34,296 bases of DNA from Solirubrobacterales bacterium (GTDB taxonomy: Bacteria > Actinomycetota > Thermoleophilia > Solirubrobacterales > Solirubrobacteraceae). Under the pieces are notes generated by a model that saw nothing but the letters and a program-made list of their open reading frames with translations, was not told the origin of the DNA and made no database searches. Within the stretch, counting starts at the first letter, position 1. Each line of letters opens with the position of its first letter. Both the position numbers and the translations under genes were made by a program. Where the stretch lies: positions 1 to 34,296 of the forward strand of contig JAFASQ010000140.1 in assembly GCA_019244395.1 (NCBI GenBank), written 5' to 3'. Below, piece by piece: positions 25,144 to 32,696 of the stretch.

Positions 25144-25374
25144 CTAGGCCAGGGCGAGCGCGGGCTCGAACCGGATGGCGGGCAGCCGGTGAAGGCCGAC
25201 GTTCTTGATCAGCTTCATCACCTGGGGTTGAGCGCCGCGCACCAGGACCTCGCGTCCCCGGGCGCGCAGCCGGCGGGCCAGAACGGCAAGGTCGAGCATC
25301 ACCGAGGAGTCGGCGAAGGCCAGCTCGGACAGGTCGACGATGACGTTGCTCTCTGCGCGCAGCGCACGCACCAT
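25144..25374 (-). CDS. STAS-domain protein (true start probably upstream)
   Basis: Single STAS domain, as in anti-sigma-factor antagonists. From the first usual start codon (ATG 25374) it has 76 residues: NVIVDLSELAFADSSVMLDL (candidate phosphoserine in ADSS) to the C-terminal helix VMKLIKNVGLHRL. That start removes the first beta strands. The frame stays open to 25467 and encodes IVDFDETSAILRCCGDEDR and further residues that fit a STAS N-terminus. Yet it contains no ATG, GTG or TTG, and a TAG lies at 25468-25470. A promoter would put the transcript start on an ATC at 25458. The protein may therefore be about 105 residues with an unusual start, or the gene may be damaged. It is convergent with the DivIVA-like gene. 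Confidence 0.7.
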   Translation of the reverse strand: MVRALRAESNVIVDLSELAFADSSVMLDLAVLARRLRARGREVLVRGAQPQVMKLIKNVGLHRLPAIRFEPALALA

Positions 25375-25464
25375 CGCCTGACGGCGGCACCCCTGCGTTG
25401 TCCGGTCCTCGTCTCCGCAGCAGCGCAGGATTGCGGAGGTTTCATCGAAGTCGACGATTGCGGA

Positions 25465-25494
25465 AACCTACACAAAATGGTGCAGTGGCGACAA
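25465..25494 (-). promoter_or_regulatory. Possible promoter of the STAS gene
   Basis: On the minus strand TTGTCG (25494-25489) and TAGGTT (25470-25465) are 18 bp apart. The expected transcription start, 7 bases on, falls at 25458, the A of the ATC codon opening the extended STAS frame. Confidence 0.4.
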
Positions 25495-25531
25495 GAGGCC
25501 ACCCGCGCACACTCCCTAAACTGATCGCTGC

Positions 25532-25828
25532 ATGGCAACTGTCGAAGATGTGACCGACGCGCTGCGCGACGTGATCGATCCCGAACTGGGTCTCGACTTC
25601 GTCGAGCTGGGGCTGATCTACGACGTCGAGATCGAGGATTCCACGGTGCGCATCACCTACACCCTGACCAGCCCGGGCTGCCCGATCGGGCCGCAGGTCT
25701 CCGAGCAGATCGAGGAGTTCGTGGGTGAGCTCGAGGGCGTCGAGGACGTCATCCCCACCATGACGTTCTCGCCGCCGTGGACGCCCGAGCTGATGAGCGA
25801 GGACGCCAAGTTCGCCCTGGGATTCTGA
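25532..25828 (+). CDS. MIP18/DUF59 family iron-sulfur assembly protein (SufT/PaaD-like)
   Basis: 98-residue protein of the family that helps maturation of Fe-S proteins. It has the conserved VIDPELGLDFVELGLIYDV start, the reactive-cysteine segment TSPGCPIGP (Cys50) and the C-terminal PPWTPELMSEDAK. ATG 25532 is the only good start. A TAAACT box at 25517-25522 ends 9 bases before it and no Shine-Dalgarno sequence is present, so the transcript may be leaderless. It stands alone, without sufBCDS genes, as is common for this family. It runs towards the small minus-strand gene that follows. Confidence 0.92.
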   Translation: MATVEDVTDALRDVIDPELGLDFVELGLIYDVEIEDSTVRITYTLTSPGCPIGPQVSEQIEEFVGELEGVEDVIPTMTFSPPWTPELMSEDAKFALGF

Positions 25829-25850
25829 GGTCCCGGCCGGGGACTGAATC

Positions 25851-26069
25851 TCAGGCGGTACGCCGCAGCTCACGCCCGAGGTCGATCGCGCGGATCTCGT
25901 GCTCGCCGGGAAGCTTGGCCAAGACGGCCGCGACGACCTGTTTGACGTCGCGCTCCTCGTGACCGAGGTCGTCGAACAGCGACTTCAGCGCGGTGTGCAC
26001 GATCTTCAGCTGCGCCGCGGTCAGCTCGAGCCGGAAGGCCGTCTCGTCGGGCCGAATCAATTCGTTCAC
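25851..26069 (-). CDS. Small unknown protein
   Basis: 72 residues from GTG 26069 (85 from TTG 26108). I do not recognise it. It looks helical and charged: FRLELTAAQLKIVHTALKSL, then DLGHEERDVKQVVAAVLAKL and IRAIDLGRELRR. A helical bundle is plausible. The gap to the WS/DGAT stop on the same strand is about 41 bp, so it may be co-transcribed with it. No ribosome site is clear for either start. It is convergent with the Fe-S assembly gene. Confidence 0.6.
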   Translation of the reverse strand: MNELIRPDETAFRLELTAAQLKIVHTALKSLFDDLGHEERDVKQVVAAVLAKLPGEHEIRAIDLGRELRRTA

Positions 26070-26110
26070 AGCAGCCGGAACGCTAGCCGTTTGCAGGGAA
26101 AACGGCAAGC

Positions 26111-27697
26111 TCAGTCGGACTGGCCCTTGCGCGAGGTTTGGGAGCCCCGGCCGCGCTTGGCCCGCATGTCGGCCGCGGGTCCCCGTTTGGGCCGCCCGCC
26201 GGCGGTCGGGAGGATCCGGTCCGAGTCGCCGTTCCGCGCGCTGTCGTTGCTCGTCGGACTCGATCGTGCCGGGGGCTCGGAGGCGGCGGTCGGCCGAGCG
26301 GAGCGTGGCGCGGCCTCGAGCAGTTCGCGCAGGGAGGCGTCGATTCCGTCCGCGATGACATCGATGTCAGGCAGCGCGTCGTAGTCCGCGAGCAGCCCGT
26401 AGTCGATCGCGCCGTTGTAGGACATGACCGCCACCGCGAGCGCGTGGTTCTTGGGCAGGAAGGCGAGCGGGAACAGATCCTCGAGCCGCCGGCCGAGCAG
26501 GTAGAGCGGAAACTGCGGACCGGGGATGTTCGTCACGAGGAGGTTGAACAGCCGGGTGGAGAACTGCAGCCGCGAGGCCTGCGCGAGCACGGTAGGCGGC
26601 GCCAGGTTGTTGACCGCGGCCAGCGTGGCCGCCCCCACCGCCTGCTTTGACTCTTTGAGGCCATCCATCGCCCGGCGCACGAACTCCAGCCGCGCCACCG
26701 GGTCGTGGATGTAGACGGGCAGCGGCCCCCGCATCGCCGCCAGCTGATTGCCCAGCGTCCCGCGTTGGGCCTCGGTCCGCACCGACACCGGGACCAGGGC
26801 GCGCATCTCGAGCCCTTCGGTACGCACCCCGCGCGAGTGCAGCCAGCGCGCCAGCGCTCCCGAGACCACCGTCAGCAGCACGTCGTTGACGGTTCCACCC
26901 AGCGCGTTTTTGACCGCCTTGTAGTCGTCGAGCCGGTGGCGGACCACGACGTAGCGCCGATGCGGGCCGATCTCGACGTTCAGTGGCGTCTCCGGCGCCG
27001 GGTTGAGCCCGGCCCAGACGATCTCGCCGACGCCCTCGGCGGCGTCGCGCAGCACGCCGAGCGACCGTGCCGGCTGGGCGGCGGCCGATACCGTCCGCTC
27101 GAGGAGCCCGACCGCGGCCCCCGCCAGGCCGCGAACCCCCGCGGCGACGAGCTCGACCGAGGACGGCTCGGGGCGGGGCCGCCAGGGCTCGAGGTCGTCG
27201 GGCCGCGGGGCGGCGGACGGCTCAAGGTCGAGCAGGACGGTGGCCAGGTCCACGCCCGAGACGCCGTCGACGAGCGCGTGGTGGGTCTTGGAGATGAGCG
27301 CGAACCGATCCCCCTCGAGTCCCTCGACCAGCCAGTTCTCCCATAGCGGCTTGGCCCGGTCGAGCGGCTGGGAGGCGATCCGCGCCGCGAGCAGGAACAG
27401 CTGCTCTTCGGTTCCCGGGCCGGGCAGCGCGGTTTGGCGAACGTGGTACTCGAGGTTGAAGTCCGGGTCGTCGACCCACAGCGGTCGGCCGGTCTCGAGC
27501 GGCGGCGTGGTCAACTTCTGCCGGTAGCGCGGGACCAGGTGCAGCCGGCTACGGACGTGGTCCAAATACTGGGTGATGTCCGGCGGCGGTCCGTCGAATA
27601 CCAGCACGCCGCCGATGTGCATGTGCGACGTCGGTCCCTCCTGGTGGAGGAATGAGGCGTCGGTCGAGCTGAGGCGGTCCAGGTGGCGTTGCGGCAT
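26111..27697 (-). CDS. Wax ester synthase / diacylglycerol O-acyltransferase (WS/DGAT family)
   Basis: Transfers acyl groups from acyl-CoA to fatty alcohols or diacylglycerol, forming storage lipid at the membrane. It has 528 residues. The catalytic HHxxxDG is at residues 139-145 (KTHHALVDG). The PLW motif (QPLDRAKPLWENWLVEGL) and the NDVLL segment (GGTVNDVLLTVVSGAL) are also present. The C-terminal 65 residues are Ser/Arg/Lys-rich and disordered, longer than usual. ATG 27697 places the RLSSTDASFLHQEGP motif at the family position; the frame further upstream is Arg-rich and rejected. It is divergent from ispH with 74 bp between. Triacylglycerol or wax storage is common in Actinomycetota. Confidence 0.93.
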   Translation of the reverse strand: MPQRHLDRLSSTDASFLHQEGPTSHMHIGGVLVFDGPPPDITQYLDHVRSRLHLVPRYRQKLTTPPLETGRPLWVDDPDFNLEYHVRQTALPGPGTEEQLFLLAARIASQPLDRAKPLWENWLVEGLEGDRFALISKTHHALVDGVSGVDLATVLLDLEPSAAPRPDDLEPWRPRPEPSSVELVAAGVRGLAGAAVGLLERTVSAAAQPARSLGVLRDAAEGVGEIVWAGLNPAPETPLNVEIGPHRRYVVVRHRLDDYKAVKNALGGTVNDVLLTVVSGALARWLHSRGVRTEGLEMRALVPVSVRTEAQRGTLGNQLAAMRGPLPVYIHDPVARLEFVRRAMDGLKESKQAVGAATLAAVNNLAPPTVLAQASRLQFSTRLFNLLVTNIPGPQFPLYLLGRRLEDLFPLAFLPKNHALAVAVMSYNGAIDYGLLADYDALPDIDVIADGIDASLRELLEAAPRSARPTAASEPPARSSPTSNDSARNGDSDRILPTAGGRPKRGPAADMRAKRGRGSQTSRKGQSD

Positions 27698-27771
27698 GGC
27701 TCGTGCCTGTCGGGCGAGGACGGGAGCGCTCAAGGCTATCTTCTCGCATCCGCGCCCTACACTCACTGGCC

Positions 27772-28725
27772 GTGGGGACAACGCCTGAGAAACTCCTGCT
27801 CGCGGCGCCGCGCGGCTACTGCGCGGGCGTCGACCGCGCCGTGCAGACGGTCGAGCGGGCACTCGAGCTGTACGGAGCCCCCGTGTACGTGCGCAAGGAA
27901 ATCGTGCACAACAAGTACGTGGTGGAGCAGTTGCGCGAGCGCGGAGCGGTATTCGTGGAGTCAGAGCAGGATGTGCCCGAGGGCGCCACCGTGGTGTTCT
28001 CTGCCCACGGGGTGGCGCCTAGCGTCCACGCCGGCGCCCGCATGCGCTCGCTCCAGACGATCGACGCCACCTGTCCGCTCGTGACCAAGGTGCACGTCGA
28101 GGCGAAGAAGTTCGCCGCCGACGGCTACACCATCGTGCTGATCGGCCACGCCGGGCACGAAGAGGTCGAGGGGACGATGGGGGAGGCGCCCGAGAACATC
28201 GTGCTCGTCGAGTCCGAGGAGGATGTCGACCGCCTCGAGGTCCCTGACCCCGAGCGGGTGGCCTACATCTCCCAGACCACGCTGTCCGTCGACGAGACGC
28301 GCTCGATCATCAACCGCCTGCGCCGGCGCTTCCCGGCCATCATCGGGCCGCGGACGGACGACATCTGCTACGCGACGACGAACCGGCAGGCAGCGGTCAA
28401 ACAGCTGGCTGTGCAGTGCGATCTGGTGCTGGTGATCGGATCACGCAACTCCTCGAACTCAAACCGGCTGGTCGAGGTCGCGCGCGAGCACGGCGCGGAC
28501 TCCCACCTGATCGACAACGAGCGCGAGGTCCGGGAGGAGTGGCTGAACGGCAAGCGCGTGGTCGGCATCACCTCGGGGGCGAGCGCGCCGGAGTCTCTCG
28601 TGCAGCGGCTGGTCGACTTCTTCCGCGCACGGGGAACGAACGACGTGCAGGAGCTCGAGGTGGTGCACGAGGACGTCCGCTTCATGCTCCCCAAGGTGAT
28701 CCGCCAGGACATGGCGGCGGCGTAA
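27772..28725 (+). CDS. ispH: 4-hydroxy-3-methylbut-2-enyl diphosphate reductase
   Basis: Last enzyme of the MEP isoprenoid pathway, making IPP and DMAPP with a 4Fe-4S cluster. It has 317 residues. The three cluster cysteines are Cys17 (PRGYCAGV), Cys101 (DATCPLV) and Cys199 (DDICYATTNRQ). Substrate-binding motifs include HNKYVV, FSAHGVAP, IGHAGHEE and GSRNSSNSNRL. GTG 27772 is chosen; TACACT at 27758-27763 ends 8 bases before it and no Shine-Dalgarno sequence is present, which suggests a leaderless message. The longer open frame to 27703 overlaps the WS/DGAT promoter region and is basic. A phosphoesterase and a methyltransferase follow in an apparent operon. Confidence 0.96.
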   Translation: MGTTPEKLLLAAPRGYCAGVDRAVQTVERALELYGAPVYVRKEIVHNKYVVEQLRERGAVFVESEQDVPEGATVVFSAHGVAPSVHAGARMRSLQTIDATCPLVTKVHVEAKKFAADGYTIVLIGHAGHEEVEGTMGEAPENIVLVESEEDVDRLEVPDPERVAYISQTTLSVDETRSIINRLRRRFPAIIGPRTDDICYATTNRQAAVKQLAVQCDLVLVIGSRNSSNSNRLVEVAREHGADSHLIDNEREVREEWLNGKRVVGITSGASAPESLVQRLVDFFRARGTNDVQELEVVHEDVRFMLPKVIRQDMAAA

Positions 28726-28743
28726 CCCCTGCGCACCCTGGTC

Positions 28744-29790
28744 GTGTCCGACCTGCACCTGGGCGCCCGCGGGCGCCAGGACGTGCTGCGGCGCGAGAGT
28801 GAACGCGCGGCGCTGGTGGCGGCGCTGCGCGACTGCGAGCGGCTGGTCCTGCTCGGGGACGTGCTCGAACTGCGGCACGGACCTCTGCGGACCGCGCTGG
28901 CGCAGGCCGAGCCTGTGCTCGGCGCGCTCGGGTCGGCCGTCCGCGAGGTCGTAGTGGTGCCGGGAAACCACGACCACGGTCTGCTACGTGGGTGGCTGGA
29001 GCGCCGCGACTCCACGCCGTTGGGCTTGGAATCCGCCGTCGAGTGGGACGCGCGTGAGGCGCTGGGAGCGGTGGTCGAGGCGCTCGCCCCGGCGCGGGTG
29101 CGGGTGGCCTATCCCGGGGTGTGGCTGCGCGAGGACATCTACGCCATCCACGGGCACTACGGCGATCGCCACAACACCGTCCCGATCATCGAGCGGGTGG
29201 GAGCCGGCCTGACCATTCGCCTCACCGGTGAGCCGGAGGGCGGTCCGGCGCGGCCCGAGGATTACGAGGCGGCGCTCGCGCCGATGTACGCCTGGATCGA
29301 GACGGTGGCGCAGACGGGCGGGCTGCGGGGGTCGGGCGGCGACGGCAGCTTCCAGGTCACGGCGTGGCGGGCGCTGAGCGGCGCCGGCGGGCGGGGCGGC
29401 CTTCGCCGGCGCGGACTCGTCGTGGCGTTCCCGGCCGTGGTGGCGGGCCTCAACCGGATCGGGATGGGGCCGCTGCGCGCCGACGTCTCCGCGGTCGAGT
29501 TGCGCCGCGCCGCCCTGCGCGCGTTCGCCGAGGTGGTGGCGCGACTCGAGGTGCCCGCCGCTCACGTGATCTTCGGACATACGCACCGGGCCGGTCCGTT
29601 GCCCGGAGATGACGAGGGGGAGTGGACGACCGCGTCCCGGAGCCGCCTGCTCAACACCGGCAGCTGGGTGTACGAGCCCGGCTATCTCGGGGATTCGCCG
29701 GGTAGCAGCCCCTACCGCCCAGGGTTCGCCGCGGTCGTCGGCGACGAGGGGCCGCCTGAGCTCGTCAACCTGCTGGACGCCGATGCTTGA
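28744..29790 (+). CDS. Calcineurin-like metallophosphoesterase (start probably 15 bases upstream at CTG)
   Basis: Dimetal phosphoesterase of 348 residues or more. The motifs are SDLHLG (residues 2-7), LLGDVLEL, VPGNHDHG, an IHGHYGD segment in the middle, and C-terminal FGHTHRAG. From GTG 28744 the first strand is cut off. Five codons upstream a CTG at 28729 opens LRTLVV before SDLHLG, the usual strand in this family (M-R-T-L-V-V-S-D-L-H). The only codons between it and the ispH stop are one Pro. I give the conventional start but think CTG is likely. A 35-residue Gly-rich insert lies around residues 195-225. The substrate is unknown. It overlaps the methyltransferase by 8 bases. Confidence 0.87.
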   Translation: MSDLHLGARGRQDVLRRESERAALVAALRDCERLVLLGDVLELRHGPLRTALAQAEPVLGALGSAVREVVVVPGNHDHGLLRGWLERRDSTPLGLESAVEWDAREALGAVVEALAPARVRVAYPGVWLREDIYAIHGHYGDRHNTVPIIERVGAGLTIRLTGEPEGGPARPEDYEAALAPMYAWIETVAQTGGLRGSGGDGSFQVTAWRALSGAGGRGGLRRRGLVVAFPAVVAGLNRIGMGPLRADVSAVELRRAALRAFAEVVARLEVPAAHVIFGHTHRAGPLPGDDEGEWTTASRSRLLNTGSWVYEPGYLGDSPGSSPYRPGFAAVVGDEGPPELVNLLDADA

Positions 29791-30406
29791 CGCCACGGTC
29801 ACGAGCTTCGCCCTCCGGTCGCTCCCGCCCGCTCCGGCCCGCGTCCTCGAGGTGGGCGCCGGAGAGGGCGAGCTCGCGCTGGTGCTGTCCTGCGCCGGCT
29901 ACGACGTGGTGGCGATCGATCCCGCATCGACGTCTGAGAACATCCGCCCGGTGGCGCTGGCCGAGCTGTGCGAGCCGCCGGGGAGCTTCGACGCCGCGGT
30001 GGCCGTGGTCTCGCTGCACCATGTCGAACCGCTGGGCGACTCGTGCCGGCGGTTGGCCGAGGTAGTCAGACCGGGTGGGACGCTCGTCCTGGACGAGATC
30101 GACGTGGCGCGGTTCGACGAGCGAGGGGCGCAGTGGTGGCTCGAGCAGCGCGGCCCCCATGGGCACGATCCCGGACCGCCGGGGGAGATCGTGGGCTGGA
30201 TGCGCCATCACCTTCACGACCTGCGCACGATGCAAGGCGCGCTCGAGGAGTGGTTCGAACTCGGGCCGCCGGTGCGCGGCCCGTACCTCTATCGCTGGGA
30301 GCTCTCGCCCGAGCTGCGCGGTGCCGAGGAGGAGCTGATCGCCGCCGACCGGCTGGCCGCGGTGGGCGTCAGGCTGGTGGGGACCCGGAGGCCAGGCCGG
30401 GCGTAA
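29783..30406 (+). CDS. Class I SAM-dependent methyltransferase
   Basis: 207 residues. Motif I is RVLEVGAGEGELALVL; motif II VVAIDPAS; a VSLHHVEPL segment and VRPGGTLVLDEID follow, as in ubiquinone/menaquinone-type and small-molecule methyltransferases. ATG 29783 overlaps the phosphoesterase stop by 8 bases. The substrate cannot be told. Its 3' end overlaps the convergent redoxin-like gene by 38 bases (30369-30406). Confidence 0.85.
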   Translation: MLDATVTSFALRSLPPAPARVLEVGAGEGELALVLSCAGYDVVAIDPASTSENIRPVALAELCEPPGSFDAAVAVVSLHHVEPLGDSCRRLAEVVRPGGTLVLDEIDVARFDERGAQWWLEQRGPHGHDPGPPGEIVGWMRHHLHDLRTMQGALEEWFELGPPVRGPYLYRWELSPELRGAEEELIAADRLAAVGVRLVGTRRPGRA

Positions 30407-31163
30407 AGCAGACCGCGTGGCAGCGCACGCCGCCCGCGACCTCGAGCGCGAGCTCGCCGGCGGTGCTGCGCTCGTGGGCGATCAACTCGTAGCAGCCGGG
30501 GTGCTCCACGGCGATCGTCCGGCCGTTGACGGTCACCGTCCCGTGCCCGTCGAGCACGGCCCATACGCCGCCGGCGCGGTACGGCCCGGCGTACGGTCCG
30601 TCGACGTCGTCGCTCTGGGGCTCGAGCCGCGCGTCCGGCGCCTCCTCGAGCCGGACCGGGCCGAGCAGCGGCTGCTCGAGTCCGAGCAGCTCCTGGATCG
30701 CGCGCTCGGTCTCCGGGTAGCCGCCCTCGCCGTAGTGGTAGTGCAGCAGCATCCCGCGATGGTCGAACAGATAACGCGCCGGCCAGCCGAGGTTCCCGTA
30801 CAGATCCCACACCTCGAAGTCCGTGTCGATCGCCACCGGGTAGCGGATCTCCAGCCGCTCGACGGCGGCCCGCACCGCGTCCGGATCGGCCGAGGGGGCA
30901 AAGCCGGCAGCGTGGATGCCGATTACCTTCAGGTCCGGATACCGCGCGTGCCACGCCTTGGTGTAGTCGAGGGTGCGGATCGACTGGGGGCGGCAGAAAT
31001 CCCAGAACTCGACCAGCATCGGACGTCCCAGCTCGAGTTGCTGCGGTGTTGCGTTGACCCATTGCAGTCCGCGCGGGAAGGGGGGAGCGGCGATGTGGTC
31101 GACCGGGGCGCGCAAGGCGGTCCCCAATGTAGCTATGCCTCGACCCGGCCCCCGCCCCGGCAT
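30369..31163 (-). CDS. Redoxin-like (thioredoxin-fold) protein lacking the CxxC motif
   Basis: 264 residues. The first 150 match the TlpA/DipZ type of thioredoxin-fold proteins: MLVEFWDFCRPQSIRTLDYT, KVIGIHAAGF, and GWPARYLFDHRGML (the cis-Pro loop). Aligned with the DipZ pattern FWTYSCINCLRTLPY, the two redox cysteines are Arg and Ser, with a single Cys one place earlier. A second beta-rich domain (about 185-255) resembles the carbohydrate-binding-like domain following the thioredoxin domain in DipZ. No signal peptide is evident from ATG 31163, which abuts a perfect inverted repeat; a TTG further in could also start it. It is a probable binding or peroxiredoxin-like protein rather than a thiol-disulfide reductase. 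Confidence 0.72.
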   Translation of the reverse strand: MPGRGPGRGIATLGTALRAPVDHIAAPPFPRGLQWVNATPQQLELGRPMLVEFWDFCRPQSIRTLDYTKAWHARYPDLKVIGIHAAGFAPSADPDAVRAAVERLEIRYPVAIDTDFEVWDLYGNLGWPARYLFDHRGMLLHYHYGEGGYPETERAIQELLGLEQPLLGPVRLEEAPDARLEPQSDDVDGPYAGPYRAGGVWAVLDGHGTVTVNGRTIAVEHPGCYELIAHERSTAGELALEVAGGVRCHAVCFTPGLASGSPPA

Positions 31164-31202
31164 TTGGGAAGAAATGTTCACTATTCGGACATTTCTTCCC
31201 AA
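31164..31202. promoter_or_regulatory. Perfect 14-bp inverted repeat between ligase and redoxin genes
   Basis: TTGGGAAGAAATGT (31164-31177) and ACATTTCTTCCCAA (31189-31202) are exact reverse complements with an 11-base centre, and two further near-pairs inside. The element covers the stop codon of the ligase gene and touches the ATG of the redoxin-like gene (both minus strand). It is notably AT-rich for this genome. No T-run follows on either strand, so an operator or an mRNA hairpin is likelier than a terminator. Confidence 0.6.
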
Positions 31203-32632
31203 GCAAGCTCCCGCTTGATGACCTTGCCCATGGCGTTGCGCGGGAGCGCGTCGAGGAAGTGGACCTCCCGAGGGCGTTTGTGGCGCGTGAGGAGTTCGGC
31301 CACGTGCTCGGTCAGCTCGCCCGCCGTCGCGGCGCGGCCCGACTCGAGAACGACCCAGGCGACGATGCGCTCCCCGAGGTCCTCGTCGGGGGCGCCGGTG
31401 ACCGCCACCTCGGCCACGGCCGGGTGCTCGAGCAGTGCGCCCTCGATCTCGCCGGCGCCGATCCGGTAGCCCCCCGACTTGATCAGGTCGGTGCTCTTAC
31501 GGCCGACCAACCGGATCGACCCCGAGGCGTCCCGGGTGGCGAGGTCGCCGGTCAAAAACCAACCATCGCGCATGGACTCGGCGGTGGCCTCGGGGCGGTT
31601 CAGGTAGCCGGTGAACAGGTTGGCCCCGCGGACGGCGAGCTCGCCGACGGTCTCATCGTCGGTGGTGTCGAGGATCGTGCCGTCCTCGGCCATGAGCCGC
31701 AGCTCCACGCCGGGGAGGGGCGCACCGACGCGGCCGGGAATCACCGGCTGGCCGAGACGGACGCCGGCGTTCATCAGCGTCTCGGTCATGCCGTAGCGCT
31801 CCAGGATTTCCTGCCCGGTGAGCCGCTTGATCCGATCGTGGACGGTCGTGGGGAGTGCGGCCGAGCCGGATACGAGGAGCCGCGCGCCGGCGAACGCCTG
31901 CGCCAATCGGCGCTCGGTCTCGGCCTCGCGGGCGATCCGCCCGTACATGGTGGGGACGCCGAACACCATGGTGGCGCCGCGGTTCAGCGCTCCGGCCAGG
32001 GCGGTCGGCGAGAACCGGCCGGCGTGCTCGAGCTCGCACCCGCGGCGCAGCGGGCCGAGTATGCCGATGATCAGACCATGGACGTGGAACACGGGCAGCG
32101 CGTGAGTGAGGCGGTCCCCGTCGGTCCATTGCCAGATCTCAGCCAGCGCGTCGAGATTGCTGGTGATCGCCCGGCGGGGGATCTGGACGCCCTTGGGCAG
32201 CCCGGTGGTGCCCGAGGTGTACATCAGGAAGGCGACGTCCTCGGCGCCCAGCGCGTCCGCGAGCTCCCCGCCGCCGGCGGCGCGGTGGACGTCGAGCCGG
32301 GGCAGGGAGACCAGACGTCCCTCAGGCTCCACGCCCGGCCAGGCGAGCAGCTTCTCGGGGGCGCTGTCGGTGACGATGTGCTCGAGCTCGCGTGAGCCGA
32401 GGCCCGGGTTTATCGGGATCACGGTGACGCCGGCGGCCAGCGCGCCGACCACCGCGATGCACAGCTCGAGCGTCGGCTGCGCCCAGACGGCGACGCGGCC
32501 GCAGCCGTGGATCCGGTGGGTGACAGCTGCCGCGGCGCCCGCCAGTTCGGCGTAGGTCAGCCGGTGCTCGCCGATGCGGATCGCTTCGCGGCTGTCGGGG
32601 CTGGCAAGGCGTGGAAAAAGAGGTTCGCTCAT
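31181..32632 (-). CDS. AMP-forming acyl-CoA synthetase, malonyl-CoA synthetase-like
   Basis: Adenylate-forming ligase that joins a carboxylic acid to CoA, 483 residues. The core motifs are YTSGTTGLPKG (AMP binding), LPVFHVHGLIIG, ERYGMTET, TGDLATRD, GRKSTDLIKSGGYRIGAGEIE and the catalytic-lysine region RNAMGKVIKREL. The FHVHGL segment and short length resemble MatB-type malonyl-CoA synthetases, but substrate choice is inference. ATG 32632 has GGAG 5 bases upstream. Its last residues and stop lie inside the inverted repeat at 31164-31202. It is divergent from the moeZ-like gene, 64 bp away. Confidence 0.9.
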   Translation of the reverse strand: MSEPLFPRLASPDSREAIRIGEHRLTYAELAGAAAAVTHRIHGCGRVAVWAQPTLELCIAVVGALAAGVTVIPINPGLGSRELEHIVTDSAPEKLLAWPGVEPEGRLVSLPRLDVHRAAGGGELADALGAEDVAFLMYTSGTTGLPKGVQIPRRAITSNLDALAEIWQWTDGDRLTHALPVFHVHGLIIGILGPLRRGCELEHAGRFSPTALAGALNRGATMVFGVPTMYGRIAREAETERRLAQAFAGARLLVSGSAALPTTVHDRIKRLTGQEILERYGMTETLMNAGVRLGQPVIPGRVGAPLPGVELRLMAEDGTILDTTDDETVGELAVRGANLFTGYLNRPEATAESMRDGWFLTGDLATRDASGSIRLVGRKSTDLIKSGGYRIGAGEIEGALLEHPAVAEVAVTGAPDEDLGERIVAWVVLESGRAATAGELTEHVAELLTRHKRPREVHFLDALPRNAMGKVIKRELAWEEMSE

Positions 32633-32652
32633 CGCTGCTCCGCCGCTATACT
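32624..32652 (+). promoter_or_regulatory. Promoter of the rhodanese-ThiF gene
   Basis: TTCGCT (32624-32629) and TATACT (32647-32652) are 17 bp apart. GAGGAG at 32682-32687, 9 bases before the ATG at 32697, gives a conventional leader. Confidence 0.5.
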
Positions 32653-32696
32653 CTCTGAAGTATTGAATCCCTAGCGCATTTGAGGAGTTTTTCCTG

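Noticed and set aside
25299-25538. Alternative minus-strand frame overlapping the STAS gene, with an ATG at about 25444
   Set aside because: It is a different frame from the STAS coding sequence and encodes no recognisable fold; it shows only that a frameshift could join an ATG to the STAS frame, for which there is no evidence.
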